NCBI GenBank assembly: GCA_002786225.1
Contig: PEQN01000008.1
Location: 1-64,000, forward strand
Length of the DNA stretch: 64,000 bases
Direction of reading: 5' to 3'
Source: Leptospira sp.
Lineage (GTDB): Bacteria; Spirochaetota; Leptospiria; Leptospirales; Leptospiraceae
Shown here one piece after another: positions 28,882 to 37,377 of the stretch. Made by a program: the position numbers and the translations under genes. The notes under the pieces were generated by a model, which was not told the DNA's origin, made no database searches, and was given only the letters and a program-made list of their open reading frames with translations. Position 1 is the first letter of the stretch, and the number at the start of each line of letters is the position of its first letter.

Positions 28882-29463
28882 TCAATAAAGTAACAAGTGC
28901 TTTTCCACTAAAGTGTGGTAAGTATTTATCATTTCTTCTTCCGCCTTGTCAAGAGCAGGTAGCTCGCCTTCCGATTCGAACACAACCAAAAAACCTTTAT
29001 AAACCCATTCCCATCGTATGCAGGCCAAATTCTTTTTGCATGAAAAAATAGTGAGTGTTGCCTTATTGGGTTCATCTTGTACTTTTAAGTAAAAGTATTT
29101 CTTCCATTTTGCTTTATCAAGTTCTGATTGAGAAACACTATAATTGAAGCGACTTCTATTTTCAGTATTGGTAGTAGAAATAATCATTTGTGAAAAGAGT
29201 CCAGCTATTGAGGAAAATGAAATTTTATAGCGATTGCCTTTATCACCTACATCTCCTTTTTCTAATAATTTATAATCGGGAGGAGGCCGAAAGGCAAGAT
29301 AATAACTCAGACGAAGAAGGGCGGGTTTATCTTCCTTATCAAAAAATTTATTCTTATCATTTGATTCTTTATCTTGAAGAACTTCTGAACTGGAACAAGA
29401 AAGAATTATTGCAGAAAGTAGTAAAATTAAAATTCTGATTGTATATATCTTATTATAAAACAT
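28882..29463 (-). CDS. lipoprotein of unknown function
   Basis: Lipobox AIILSC at the end of a short signal (start MFYNKIYTIRILILLL). The mature part is about 170 residues with no known motif; two Cys pairs are not obvious (FSCKKNLAC). The longer frame to 29577 runs inside the upstream kamA-like gene, whereas ATG at 29463 lies 4 bases after that gene's stop. I prefer 29463. It may be cotranscribed with the EpmB-like gene; function unknown. Confidence 0.6.
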   Translation of the reverse strand: MFYNKIYTIRILILLLSAIILSCSSSEVLQDKESNDKNKFFDKEDKPALLRLSYYLAFRPPPDYKLLEKGDVGDKGNRYKISFSSIAGLFSQMIISTTNTENRSRFNYSVSQSELDKAKWKKYFYLKVQDEPNKATLTIFSCKKNLACIRWEWVYKGFLVVFESEGELPALDKAEEEMINTYHTLVEKHLLLY

Positions 29464-29467
29464 TTTT

Positions 29468-30556
29468 CTAAATACCATTGGAAATTTCGTAATAGTCTCC
29501 CTTATAGTTTCGGTAAATGTTCGTAAATTCTTTTGTTTCAACTTCATATTCTGGGAGAATAGGAACTTTTCCTCCACCTCCCGTTAAATCGGCAACATAC
29601 AAAGGAACTGTAATTCCGCTTTGCTTGCCTCGAAGTTTTTGGTAAATTTCTTTCCCTTTTTGTATAGGTACACGGAAATGAGAGACTCCAAATGTTTCGT
29701 CGCACTGGTGAAGATAATATGGCTTGACTCCCATAGAAATTAACTTATAATTCAAATCTTGTAAAATTTCTGATGAGTCATTGATGCCTTTCAATAGCAC
29801 AGATTGGTTCATTACAGAAACTGCTCCTTGCTTGACAAGTCGTCGAATAGCTTCTTCAGATTCAGGTGTACATTCCTTAGGGTGATTAAAATGAGTAACC
29901 ATATAAATTGGAAAGTATTTATTGAATATTTCACACAGAGTATCGGTAATGCGCATTGGTAAGGTAACTGGATGTCTAGTATGGATTCTTACTTGGTTGA
30001 TATGCGGAATTTTCTTTAGTTCAGAAAGTATCCAGTCAAGATGATCTTCAGAGAGGCTCAATGGATCACCTCCAGAAAGTATAATCTCTCGGATAGCATT
30101 TGTTTTGCGAAAATAATCTAAGGCAGAATGCCATTCGTTTCGATTGGGGGTCCCTAAAGGTTTGGAGACTTTTCTTTTTCTAGTGCAAAATCTGCAATAT
30201 ACAGCACAAGTATGAGAAAGATACCAAAGTGCTCTATCTGGGTAACGATGTGTTACACCTTTCACAGGCATGTATTTTTCTTCTGCCAAAGGATCCTGCT
30301 GGTCCCTATCATTTGTTTGCAATTCAATAAGCTTAGGTATAGCTTGCAATCTTATTGGACATTCTGTATTTCTTGGGTCCATTAATGAAGCATAATAAGG
30401 TGTTATTCCAAGCTCAAAAAGGGAATCCGCTTGATCAATGGCTGATATTTCTTCATTCGATAAGACGATGTAAGCTTCTAAAGATTCTTTGTTACGAATC
30501 TTATTCTGAAGTTGCCACTTCCAATTCCCCCAATCTTTGTCCTTGTTCACACTCAC
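29468..30556 (-). CDS. epmB: KamA/EpmB-like radical SAM lysine 2,3-aminomutase
   Basis: 362 residues, nearer in length to EpmB (about 340) than to catabolic KamA (about 415). The radical-SAM cluster is CAVYCRFC (CxxxCxxC), and ADLTGGGGK contains the PLP-binding lysine. It isomerises alpha-lysine to beta-lysine with SAM, PLP and a 4Fe-4S cluster. Head-to-head with efp and 109 bases from it, so its likely role is preparing beta-lysine for EF-P. No EpmA/GenX ligase is present in the window. GTG start. Confidence 0.85.
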   Translation of the reverse strand: MSVNKDKDWGNWKWQLQNKIRNKESLEAYIVLSNEEISAIDQADSLFELGITPYYASLMDPRNTECPIRLQAIPKLIELQTNDRDQQDPLAEEKYMPVKGVTHRYPDRALWYLSHTCAVYCRFCTRKRKVSKPLGTPNRNEWHSALDYFRKTNAIREIILSGGDPLSLSEDHLDWILSELKKIPHINQVRIHTRHPVTLPMRITDTLCEIFNKYFPIYMVTHFNHPKECTPESEEAIRRLVKQGAVSVMNQSVLLKGINDSSEILQDLNYKLISMGVKPYYLHQCDETFGVSHFRVPIQKGKEIYQKLRGKQSGITVPLYVADLTGGGGKVPILPEYEVETKEFTNIYRNYKGDYYEISNGI

Positions 30557-30665
30557 GTATTTCTATAATTTATTTGGCTATGCAATTCACAAGCGAAATG
30601 ATTTAGAAAACCACCTTGACTGAGAATGAATAAGGAATTTTCTGGAGAAAACATCGAGAATCATT

Positions 30666-31232
30666 ATGGCATTAGGCATCACAGAAGTAAAAAAAGGAAT
30701 GGTTTTGAAAGTAGAAGGCGAACTCTACAGTGTAATCAAAACTGAATTCGTCAATCCAGGAAAAGGCTCAGCTTTCATTCGTACTAAACTCAAACATGTG
30801 ATGAGGGGTACTGGTATCGAAAGAACTTTCAAAGCCTCTGAGAAATTAGAAAACGTAGATATCGAAAAAAGATCTATGACCTATTGCTATGCAGATGGTG
30901 ATGATATCATCTTTATGGATGTAAATGATTTCGAACAGATTCCTGTTTCCAAGGATTATGTTGAAGATGTTCTTCCTTACATGAAAGAAGATACCAAGGT
31001 TGATGTTTCTTTTTATGAAGGGAAACCAATAGGTGTTGAACCACCTAACTTTGCTGTATTGGAAGTTACCTATGCAGAAGAAGGTCTCAAGGGCGATACA
31101 TCTGGAACAGCTTTAAAAAGGGTTACTGTCGAAACAGGTGGTGAAGTAAACGTCCCTATTTTTGTAAAGCAGGGCGATGTGATAAAGGTTGATTTAAGAG
31201 ACCTTTCTTACGTAGAAAGAGTAAATAAATAA
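30666..31232 (+). CDS. efp: translation elongation factor P
   Basis: 188 residues, full length. The three-domain EF-P is recognisable: N-terminal KOW-like domain with the modified loop NPGKGSAF, in which Lys33 would be lysylated; the OB domains follow, ending in VDLRDLSYVERV. It rescues ribosomes at polyproline stretches. A Lys at the loop tip and the divergent epmB-like neighbour fit the beta-lysine type of EF-P. Confidence 0.95.
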   Translation: MALGITEVKKGMVLKVEGELYSVIKTEFVNPGKGSAFIRTKLKHVMRGTGIERTFKASEKLENVDIEKRSMTYCYADGDDIIFMDVNDFEQIPVSKDYVEDVLPYMKEDTKVDVSFYEGKPIGVEPPNFAVLEVTYAEEGLKGDTSGTALKRVTVETGGEVNVPIFVKQGDVIKVDLRDLSYVERVNK

Positions 31233-31289
31233 TTAACTTTTTTCATTCTTTCTATCACTAAATCTAATTTTAGATATAGCAGATTCAAT

Positions 31290-31946
31290 ATGACTTTAGA
31301 TGCACCAATTCTTCAACTTGAAGCCATCATATCTTATGCAAGGCTCTATTACAGTAAGGGTTGGTTGCCAGCTACAGCTGGGAATCTATCCTTTAGGGAA
31401 TCCGATGATAGGATCTGGATCACATGTTCTGGTTTAGATAAGGGGAATCTTCAAGTTGAAGATTTTCTTCCTTTTTCATTAAGCGAAAATCTTCCCTTAG
31501 AGCTAAATGGCAATCGCAAACCCTCCGCTGAAACTAGCATACATAGAGCAATTTACTTAAATCATCCTGGTGCTAGAACTATCTTTCATATTCACAATTT
31601 AAGTAGCATGAGAATTCAACTCCACCTAACAAAATATAATTCCTATGGTAGATTTGCTCTTCCGCCTCTTGAATTAATTAAGGCTTTTGGTATCTGGGAT
31701 GAAAATCCAAAAGTTTCAATACCAGTATTTTATAACCACGGAAAAGTAGAACAAATAGCCCAAGAAATTGAAAACTATTTTCAATCCAATGCAAATGCTA
31801 ATGAAGCAGAAAATAACTCAAATGAAATTCCCATTCTCATGGTAGAGAACCACGGTCCCACATTCTGGGGCAGGGATTCTATTGATGTGAATAGAAGTAT
31901 AGAAGCTTTTGATTATATTCTATCTGCTATGAACTTTATGAAATAA
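31290..31946 (+). CDS. mtnB: methylthioribulose-1-phosphate dehydratase
   Basis: 218 residues, class II aldolase/adducin fold. TAGNLSFR, the PSAETSIHRA motif, the metal pair in IFHIHN and the third ligand in ENHG are the MtnB set. It dehydrates methylthioribulose-1-phosphate in methionine salvage. Start ATG at 31290. No other salvage gene is adjacent; the gene stop overlaps the convergent M61 peptidase by 27 bases. Confidence 0.85.
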   Translation: MTLDAPILQLEAIISYARLYYSKGWLPATAGNLSFRESDDRIWITCSGLDKGNLQVEDFLPFSLSENLPLELNGNRKPSAETSIHRAIYLNHPGARTIFHIHNLSSMRIQLHLTKYNSYGRFALPPLELIKAFGIWDENPKVSIPVFYNHGKVEQIAQEIENYFQSNANANEAENNSNEIPILMVENHGPTFWGRDSIDVNRSIEAFDYILSAMNFMK

Positions 31947-33635
31947 ATCCCAATACGGATTTACTTCTTTAGATTCTTTATCAGTAAATACTAAAGACCT
32001 ATCTTTATAACTAATTCCTAACTTGAGATTAATATTTTTTAATTTCGATTTTCGTGCTATAAGAATTTTAATATACGAATTTTCTTTTTTTGTATCCAAA
32101 ACAGATTGCATTTGGGAATTCGATGTTATACGAAAATCATCGATAGCTAAGATCTCATCTGCTAAGTAGATTTCAGCCAGGGGATCAATTTTTTTATGGA
32201 AAATTTTATTCACAAACAAACCACGATTGCTTTCCCGGCAAGTAAATCCAAGTTCATTGATAGGATTTTCAAGTTTGGGCGAGATTCCTAATTTTGCCAA
32301 GTATTCGAGAACGGGTATTCGCACATTTTGTGTCAAATAAATATTGAATTCATCAAGTAAATTCAAGCCAGTAACTTCACTAGCTATTTGAAAGAATTCT
32401 TGTTTTGTAAATCCTCTATTTTGTTTTAAATAGAAATCTTGGTAGAGTTTCTTCATAATATCAATAAAAGATTTCTTCCCATTGGTTTCAGCGATTATAC
32501 GAATCTGCATGCAAAGCACTAAGACTCCACCTTTAGTATAATATGAAATACCAGTATTATGTGAGTCACTAGTTCTTTTGTAATATTTAGTCCATGCAGT
32601 GAAGGATGATTCTTCCAAACTCATCCATTCTTCGCCAGAATTATCTTCCAGTAAGTTGATATCTTGGTAGATTTTTGCTAGGTATTCTTCAATAGTTAAG
32701 AATCCAGCCTGCAAAAGAAAATAAGCATCGTAGAAACTTGTTATTCCTTCAGCAATCCAAAGTTCTTTGGTTAAATTTGGTTTAGAATAATCAAAAGGTC
32801 CTAATGCTTTGGGACGAATTCGCTTAACATTCCATAGATGAAAGTATTCATGGCAAAGTAGTTCTAAAAGTTTCAAATATTCATTTCTATCTTTTAGCTT
32901 ACTAGCATCGAAAATATTCACCGAACAAGCATTGTGCTCAAGCCCTCCGTAACCACCTTCTGTAAAGATCAAGATGAAAAGATAATATTCATTTGGATAT
33001 CCACCTAATATCTTTGCTTGGAATTCAACTATTACCTTAAGATCATCGCATAACTTTTTCTTTAATGAATCTTCTATATCTGATTGAATGAGTATTTCAT
33101 GCGTGCAATTTTCTGTGTTAAGTGAGATTGGTTCTTGGTCTGTGATAAAAAATGGAGAATCATATAGCAGGTCATAGTCTGTAACAAAGTTAGATAGATC
33201 GTCATTTTTATTTTTCAATGGACTAAAGACTTGTCTATTTTGGGGGAGCTTCCATTCAATTGAAATTTTTATATCTTCGTCTGTAATCACTTGCAGAAAC
33301 AAGGCTGCTGGAGTTATCAATCCAAATTCTGAGTCTAAATAATTGGTTCTTACAGTCAGGTCTTCAAATGCATAAATTAGATATTCAATTTCAATCTGAC
33401 CTTCACCTAGCACTGTCCATTCGGCAAGATCAGTTTGGCTCCATGAATTCTCCGTTTTGAATCCATGAAGAAATCTCGAATATTCGCGAATCATGTAAGA
33501 ACCAGGTGTCCAGTTCGGCATCCTAAGGATGGTTTCTTTTTGCTTGCTTGTGAACTGGCATTTTACATGAAAATAATGCTGAATTGTATTTGTTGCATCG
33601 ACTCTATAATTTATTGGAAAAAAATTCTTCATCAC
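31920..33635 (-). CDS. M61 glycyl aminopeptidase family metalloprotease with PDZ-like domain
   Basis: 571 residues. N-terminal strand-rich domain, then the zinc motif HEYFH with downstream Glu in LWIAEG and the adjoining NVKRIRPKALGPFDY, which is a hallmark of M61 peptidases. The C-terminus (about 460-550) is a PDZ-like domain (LGFTCRESNRGLFVNKIF). No signal peptide is apparent. Probably an aminopeptidase preferring glycine. Gene reads from 33635 toward mtnB and overlaps its end. Confidence 0.85.
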   Translation of the reverse strand: MMKNFFPINYRVDATNTIQHYFHVKCQFTSKQKETILRMPNWTPGSYMIREYSRFLHGFKTENSWSQTDLAEWTVLGEGQIEIEYLIYAFEDLTVRTNYLDSEFGLITPAALFLQVITDEDIKISIEWKLPQNRQVFSPLKNKNDDLSNFVTDYDLLYDSPFFITDQEPISLNTENCTHEILIQSDIEDSLKKKLCDDLKVIVEFQAKILGGYPNEYYLFILIFTEGGYGGLEHNACSVNIFDASKLKDRNEYLKLLELLCHEYFHLWNVKRIRPKALGPFDYSKPNLTKELWIAEGITSFYDAYFLLQAGFLTIEEYLAKIYQDINLLEDNSGEEWMSLEESSFTAWTKYYKRTSDSHNTGISYYTKGGVLVLCMQIRIIAETNGKKSFIDIMKKLYQDFYLKQNRGFTKQEFFQIASEVTGLNLLDEFNIYLTQNVRIPVLEYLAKLGISPKLENPINELGFTCRESNRGLFVNKIFHKKIDPLAEIYLADEILAIDDFRITSNSQMQSVLDTKKENSYIKILIARKSKLKNINLKLGISYKDRSLVFTDKESKEVNPYWDLFHKVHSR

Positions 33636-33678
33636 TCACCAGATTTTATAAAAAAATAGAACTGTCATCTGTTTTCCG

Positions 33679-33684
33679 TTGACA
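33679..33684 (+). promoter_or_regulatory. consensus -35 element upstream of the structured region
   Basis: A perfect TTGACA hexamer. A matching -10 box 17 bases downstream is poor (AGCTTG); TAGATC nearby is too close. It could still start the plus-strand structured transcript that begins at about 33720, but I regard it as weak support. Confidence 0.3.
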
Positions 33685-33719
33685 TTTTTCAGACATAGAT
33701 CAGCTTGGAACCAGCAAAA

Positions 33720-33917
33720 AAGGAGGTGGTCCACATTGAGTAACAGTAATAAACAAATGACCGGCGAGGTGGCTGAGCAGTAGACATACGCTCAACTACT
33801 TGTTAGTAGGCTTATGCTTACTGCAATCCCATCAGACCACCGATCCCCAAAAGTTCCACGAGCTGGTCACTCAAATGGGCAATGATTCATTGCAGATGCT
33901 TCTGGGGATTTTCTTTC
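33720..33917 (+). ncRNA. candidate structured RNA with a terminator-like hairpin; overlaps a short SD-led ORF
   Basis: A stretch with no long ORF but dense base-pairing. Stem 1: 33768-33772 with 33837-33841 (GGTGG/CCACC), continued by 33773-33776 with 33832-33835 and 33777-33782 with 33819-33824 (GCAGTA/TACTGC), capped by 33796-33799 with 33806-33809 and 33785-33788 with 33813-33816. A second 11-bp stem (one mismatch), 33843-33853 with 33899-33909, encloses the perfect hairpin 33879-33884/33888-33893 and is followed by TTTTCTTT, as in a terminator. A 15-codon ORF starts at TTG 33736 behind AAGGAGG and stops at TAG 33781-33783, after which the frame stays open to 33882. It matches neither tRNA, tmRNA, SRP, RNase P nor 6S RNA as I know them. 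RNA or remnant of a small gene, undecided. Confidence 0.45.
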
Positions 33918-34005
33918 AAACTCTTTTTTCTGAACGATAACATTCTTTAAAATATCTTAATTCCCGCTTCAGGCTCATTCTATTCGAATCTCTTTAATTT
34001 GTTTA

Positions 34006-35589
34006 TTATTCGGACTTTTTAAGAAGCTCTTCTCTGTATTGAAAGTGCTTTTCTAAAGTCTGATAGAGTTCCATATAGGTGATAGGTATCGCACCTAATT
34101 TTCGATTTTCATATCCAATTTGAAATAGATGCTTCCATTGAGCAAATAAATAGGAGTATGCTTGGATGATGGTAAAATCTGGATCATATAAATTTGTAGA
34201 TTCACTCATAGCACCATTTAACTCAATTATTTGAAAATTTGTACCAAGCTTAAGTTCATCTTCATTCGTATAACGGAGATCATATCTTCCAAAATTGAAA
34301 CCGGTAAAATGCTTGGAAATTTCGTCTATGCGTTCTTCTAATTCTCTAGTGATCAAATCTGATCCATCCTTAAAAAGACAGCCTTGGATATGATTTCCTA
34401 GAATTCCAATTTTTCTTATCTCACCAGCTGGAGGAATTTCATTCAGCTGATATAAATTATTTTGTATAAATGCATTAGCTTGGAATCTGTATCTAGGGTG
34501 TTGGTAAATTAATTCTTCTATTGTAGATTTACCATCACAGATAAGTTCTGGAAATATTTTATTAGTTATTGAAAATATTTTTCCTTTATCTCTACTTGGA
34601 TATCTATAATAAAAGATACCAATTTCAAAAGGACCAGGATGAAATTCTTGAAGAATAGTTGGAACCTTAACATTTACTAGAATGGAAGTTAATTCTTGGT
34701 AATTATGAACTTTTTGTACAAATGCTCCTCTTTCTCCCACATCAGGTTTAAGAATCAAAGGAAATTGAAATCCATCTTGGAGTATAGCTTCCTCAGAAAT
34801 TTTTGATCCAGGCTCGATTAGAATAAATCTCGCAATCCACTCTCGGGGTAGCTGAGTGAGAATTTTTGATTTGGATTCACCAGCCATTCCACCAGTCTCT
34901 ATTCCTGGATTGGAACAGGTAATGGTTAAAAATCCATTATAACGTAGCATCAATAAGGCGATGTACGGAATTATGGGAATATAAAATATCCAAATCGGCC
35001 AAAATTCTAGTTTGGGGATTTTTTGAATTGTAATCCAAAGTTCACTTCGTGTTTGATGTTGAGAAAGTTTAGAAATCAAACTAAATATTATAAAAAAAGA
35101 AACTGCTGTAAGTGCTAAAGCAGTGTATGAATAAGGGTCTTCGAACATTTGTAAAATTGCTTTGCCATAGAAATAGGAGAGTACAACTAGTACGGGTGTC
35201 CAGATAGTACAAGCAATGAAAGAAAATAAACTAAAACGAGCGAAACTAGCTCCAAGTGTTCCCGAAAGAAAATAAACAGGCAATCTAGTTCCTGGAGTAA
35301 ATCTCGATAGAAGCACTAGTTTTCCAAAGTTAGATTCAACTTGGTTTTTTATTTTTAATACTAAATTTGAATTTAAAATCCTACCGTATCGCTTCCAATT
35401 CTTAGATAAATCGAGAAAAAATTTGCCCATAATAAATAACCATAAGTCACTAATAAAAATCCCAATTGTACAAGCAGATATTACAAGCAAAAGGTTCACT
35501 TGACCTTTTTCAGCAAGAATCCCACCTGTTATGCAAGTGAGATCTTCCGATACAAATGTGCCTAAGAATAAAGATATAAAAACAAACAA
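34006..35589 (-). CDS. DedA/VTT membrane domain fused to an ATP-grasp ligase-like domain
   Basis: 527 residues. Residues 1-170 are a DedA (VTT) domain: GTFVSEDLTCITGGILAEKG and the conserved SRFTPGTRLPVYFLSG. Another membrane stretch follows (around 170-220). Residues ~230-515 have ATP-grasp features: a lysine strand LILKPDVGERG, the second lysine region QEFHPGPFEIGIFY, and the Mg-binding Glu/Asn of IIELNGAMSES. DedA proteins are membrane transporters of phospholipid or undecaprenyl phosphate, and ATP-grasp enzymes couple carboxylates to amines. The fusion suggests an acceptor-linked ligation at the membrane; substrate unknown. Start is a TTG, with a DinB-like gene 11 bases upstream. Confidence 0.7.
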   Translation of the reverse strand: MFVFISLFLGTFVSEDLTCITGGILAEKGQVNLLLVISACTIGIFISDLWLFIMGKFFLDLSKNWKRYGRILNSNLVLKIKNQVESNFGKLVLLSRFTPGTRLPVYFLSGTLGASFARFSLFSFIACTIWTPVLVVLSYFYGKAILQMFEDPYSYTALALTAVSFFIIFSLISKLSQHQTRSELWITIQKIPKLEFWPIWIFYIPIIPYIALLMLRYNGFLTITCSNPGIETGGMAGESKSKILTQLPREWIARFILIEPGSKISEEAILQDGFQFPLILKPDVGERGAFVQKVHNYQELTSILVNVKVPTILQEFHPGPFEIGIFYYRYPSRDKGKIFSITNKIFPELICDGKSTIEELIYQHPRYRFQANAFIQNNLYQLNEIPPAGEIRKIGILGNHIQGCLFKDGSDLITRELEERIDEISKHFTGFNFGRYDLRYTNEDELKLGTNFQIIELNGAMSESTNLYDPDFTIIQAYSYLFAQWKHLFQIGYENRKLGAIPITYMELYQTLEKHFQYREELLKKSE

Positions 35590-35600
35590 TAGAGTCTTGC

Positions 35601-36104
35601 TTAAGAAGGAATGAGATTTTTTGCTCGAATGGTAGATGCAGTAAACCCAAATTCAGCAGGGATCCTTAAATCTGGGAAATTTTCAGTGATACCAATCTTT
35701 ATAATTGCTAAGTGATGGATGGTGTGGTCTAGAACAAATAGTTCTTCACGGAAATAATTCGAATCGGTAATTGTATATAAATCTTTATCCAAATAGAATT
35801 TGATTCGTAATGGAAAATTATCTTTCTTTTGATACAAAGAATGGATAAAGTCATTCGACCGAGAAAGATAATCATTCAGATTGCGCTCAAGATTGGTGTC
35901 TCTCTTTCTGTCATCATATGAGATCGTTTCATTTTCCTGGATTAAAAGAAGGCAATCCACAAATTCAATGATATGACGTGCATGTTGTCCTATGCTAGCT
36001 CCATGTAAGGTACTTAATGTTCTAGAGTAATCTTCCTCCGTCATACATTTAAGTATCTCATTCAAATTTGTTAAACTTTTTATTAAGAAAATATTCGTAC
36101 TCAA
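35601..36104 (-). CDS. DinB-like four-helix protein
   Basis: 167 residues, TTG start. IGQHARHIIEF near residue 40 and DHTIHHLAII near residue 130 supply the three His of the DinB/YfiT metal site, within a four-helix bundle. Members bind zinc or nickel and often act in thiol-transfer or stress. It is followed by the DedA fusion gene, likely in one operon. Confidence 0.65.
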   Translation of the reverse strand: MSTNIFLIKSLTNLNEILKCMTEEDYSRTLSTLHGASIGQHARHIIEFVDCLLLIQENETISYDDRKRDTNLERNLNDYLSRSNDFIHSLYQKKDNFPLRIKFYLDKDLYTITDSNYFREELFVLDHTIHHLAIIKIGITENFPDLRIPAEFGFTASTIRAKNLIPS

Positions 36105-36173
36105 TTTATTGCTTCCCCATTACTCAAATCATGCTTAATGTTATTAATAATTTATTTATATCGCAGCGAAATA

Positions 36174-36782
36174 TTACCATTCCAAGTATCTCTTATTAAA
36201 AATGGATCCCACTGTTATTGGTATTACCCAAGATAGGAGATGCCAAAAACTAAGGTGTGAAAATCTTATATCAGGGCAGAACATATTTAAGATAATTTCT
36301 GCTAAGCAAAAAGATGAAATTATACTCACTGTAGCTGCCTGAGGGATTTGAGTAGTGAATTTAGAACGAAAGGTTAAGAGAATAGCAAAGAGTATTGGGA
36401 GTCCATAAATTGCAAAATGCGATGGACAAAATGTATGACCCAAGGTATAAAAGGAAGGATTCGTAAATTCTATCCAATTAATATTCCAAACCATATAAAT
36501 AGTTCGAATCAATAATAAAATAATTGATATGATTAAGACCCACTTAAGATCTTGCCCAGGCGCAGAGAGTTTAAAAATCGCATATACTCCAAAAACAAAA
36601 ACTAAGTAAGGAATGATAAAATCCAACCTCATTGGATGGAATTGCATAGATTTAAAGTTAGTTTCAAGGACTAAAAGAAATAAAGGCAATCCAATCAACA
36701 CAAAATAAAGATATGAAATATTTTTCTTAGCAGAAGGTTTCCAATCTTTTGTCAACAAGTCAATATATGCATCTTGTTTCAT
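36174..36782 (-). CDS. NrsF-type (DUF1109) six-helix anti-sigma factor
   Basis: 202 residues, about six membrane helices. A Cys in HTFCPSHFAIYGLP and another in ILNMFCPDIRFSHLSFWHLLSW, at the membrane face, agree with NrsF-like anti-sigma factors whose two Cys sense oxidative stress. The start overlaps the sigma factor stop by 4 bases (ATGA), the usual order sigma-antisigma. Its likely job is to hold the adjacent ECF sigma factor at the membrane. Confidence 0.75.
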   Translation of the reverse strand: MKQDAYIDLLTKDWKPSAKKNISYLYFVLIGLPLFLLVLETNFKSMQFHPMRLDFIIPYLVFVFGVYAIFKLSAPGQDLKWVLIISIILLLIRTIYMVWNINWIEFTNPSFYTLGHTFCPSHFAIYGLPILFAILLTFRSKFTTQIPQAATVSIISSFCLAEIILNMFCPDIRFSHLSFWHLLSWVIPITVGSIFNKRYLEW

Positions 36783-37324
36783 AACTGAATCTCCTTTTTT
36801 ATATTCTTCATAGCCCTATGTGAGGTAACTTTAATGGCACTTATACTCATCCCTGTTATTTTTTGAACGTCTAATAAACTTTTTCCTTCTAGTTTCATTA
36901 ACTTAAAAACTAATTTTTGTTTATTAGGTAGAAGCTCAATTGCTTCATTCATTTTTAAAATCAACTCATCTTTTGCTTCTTCGTTATTATCTCTCTCAGA
37001 TTTTGAATCGAGGATTTCTTCGGGAAGGATTTCTTGGTTATTGGTTTTCTGATAAGTTCGAATGTAATCAATAATCTTATAATTTACTATAGAATGAAAC
37101 CAAGGTTTAAATTTTTTATCAGCTTGGAAGCTAGGCAATGCCTTATGGATTCCAAATAGTATTTCTTGTAAAATATCCTCCCTATCAGATGAATTAAAAA
37201 TTCGTTTATTTAAAATCATTTCTATTTCCACTGAGAGTTCACTGAGCAGATTTTTATAAGAAATTTTATTTCCACCCTGGGCTTCTTTGACCCAAAGATT
37301 CCATTTTGCTTCCTTATCTTGCAT
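36779..37324 (-). CDS. ECF sigma factor
   Basis: 181 residues. Sigma region 2 (residues ~15-90, including SDREDILQEILFGIHKAL and FKPWFHSIVNYKIIDYIR) and region 4 (residues ~120-178, including LPNKQKLVFKLMKLEGKSL and GMSISAIKVTSHRAM) are both present. With the adjoining NrsF-like protein it forms a typical SigF-NrsF-type stress module. Its own promoter is not visible in a recognisable -35/-10 pair. Confidence 0.88.
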   Translation of the reverse strand: MQDKEAKWNLWVKEAQGGNKISYKNLLSELSVEIEMILNKRIFNSSDREDILQEILFGIHKALPSFQADKKFKPWFHSIVNYKIIDYIRTYQKTNNQEILPEEILDSKSERDNNEEAKDELILKMNEAIELLPNKQKLVFKLMKLEGKSLLDVQKITGMSISAIKVTSHRAMKNIKKEIQL

Positions 37325-37377
37325 TCCACACTACTCGTTTCGGTAATTTTTGGAGAAGGTTACAGTTTTGAATATTT

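Noticed and set aside
33761..33842. A tRNA-like stretch (CGAGGTGGCTGAG resembles the D-arm of Leu/Ser tRNAs)
   Set aside because: No T-arm with GTTC, no anticodon stem of normal size and no CCA end; the pairing fits a different fold.
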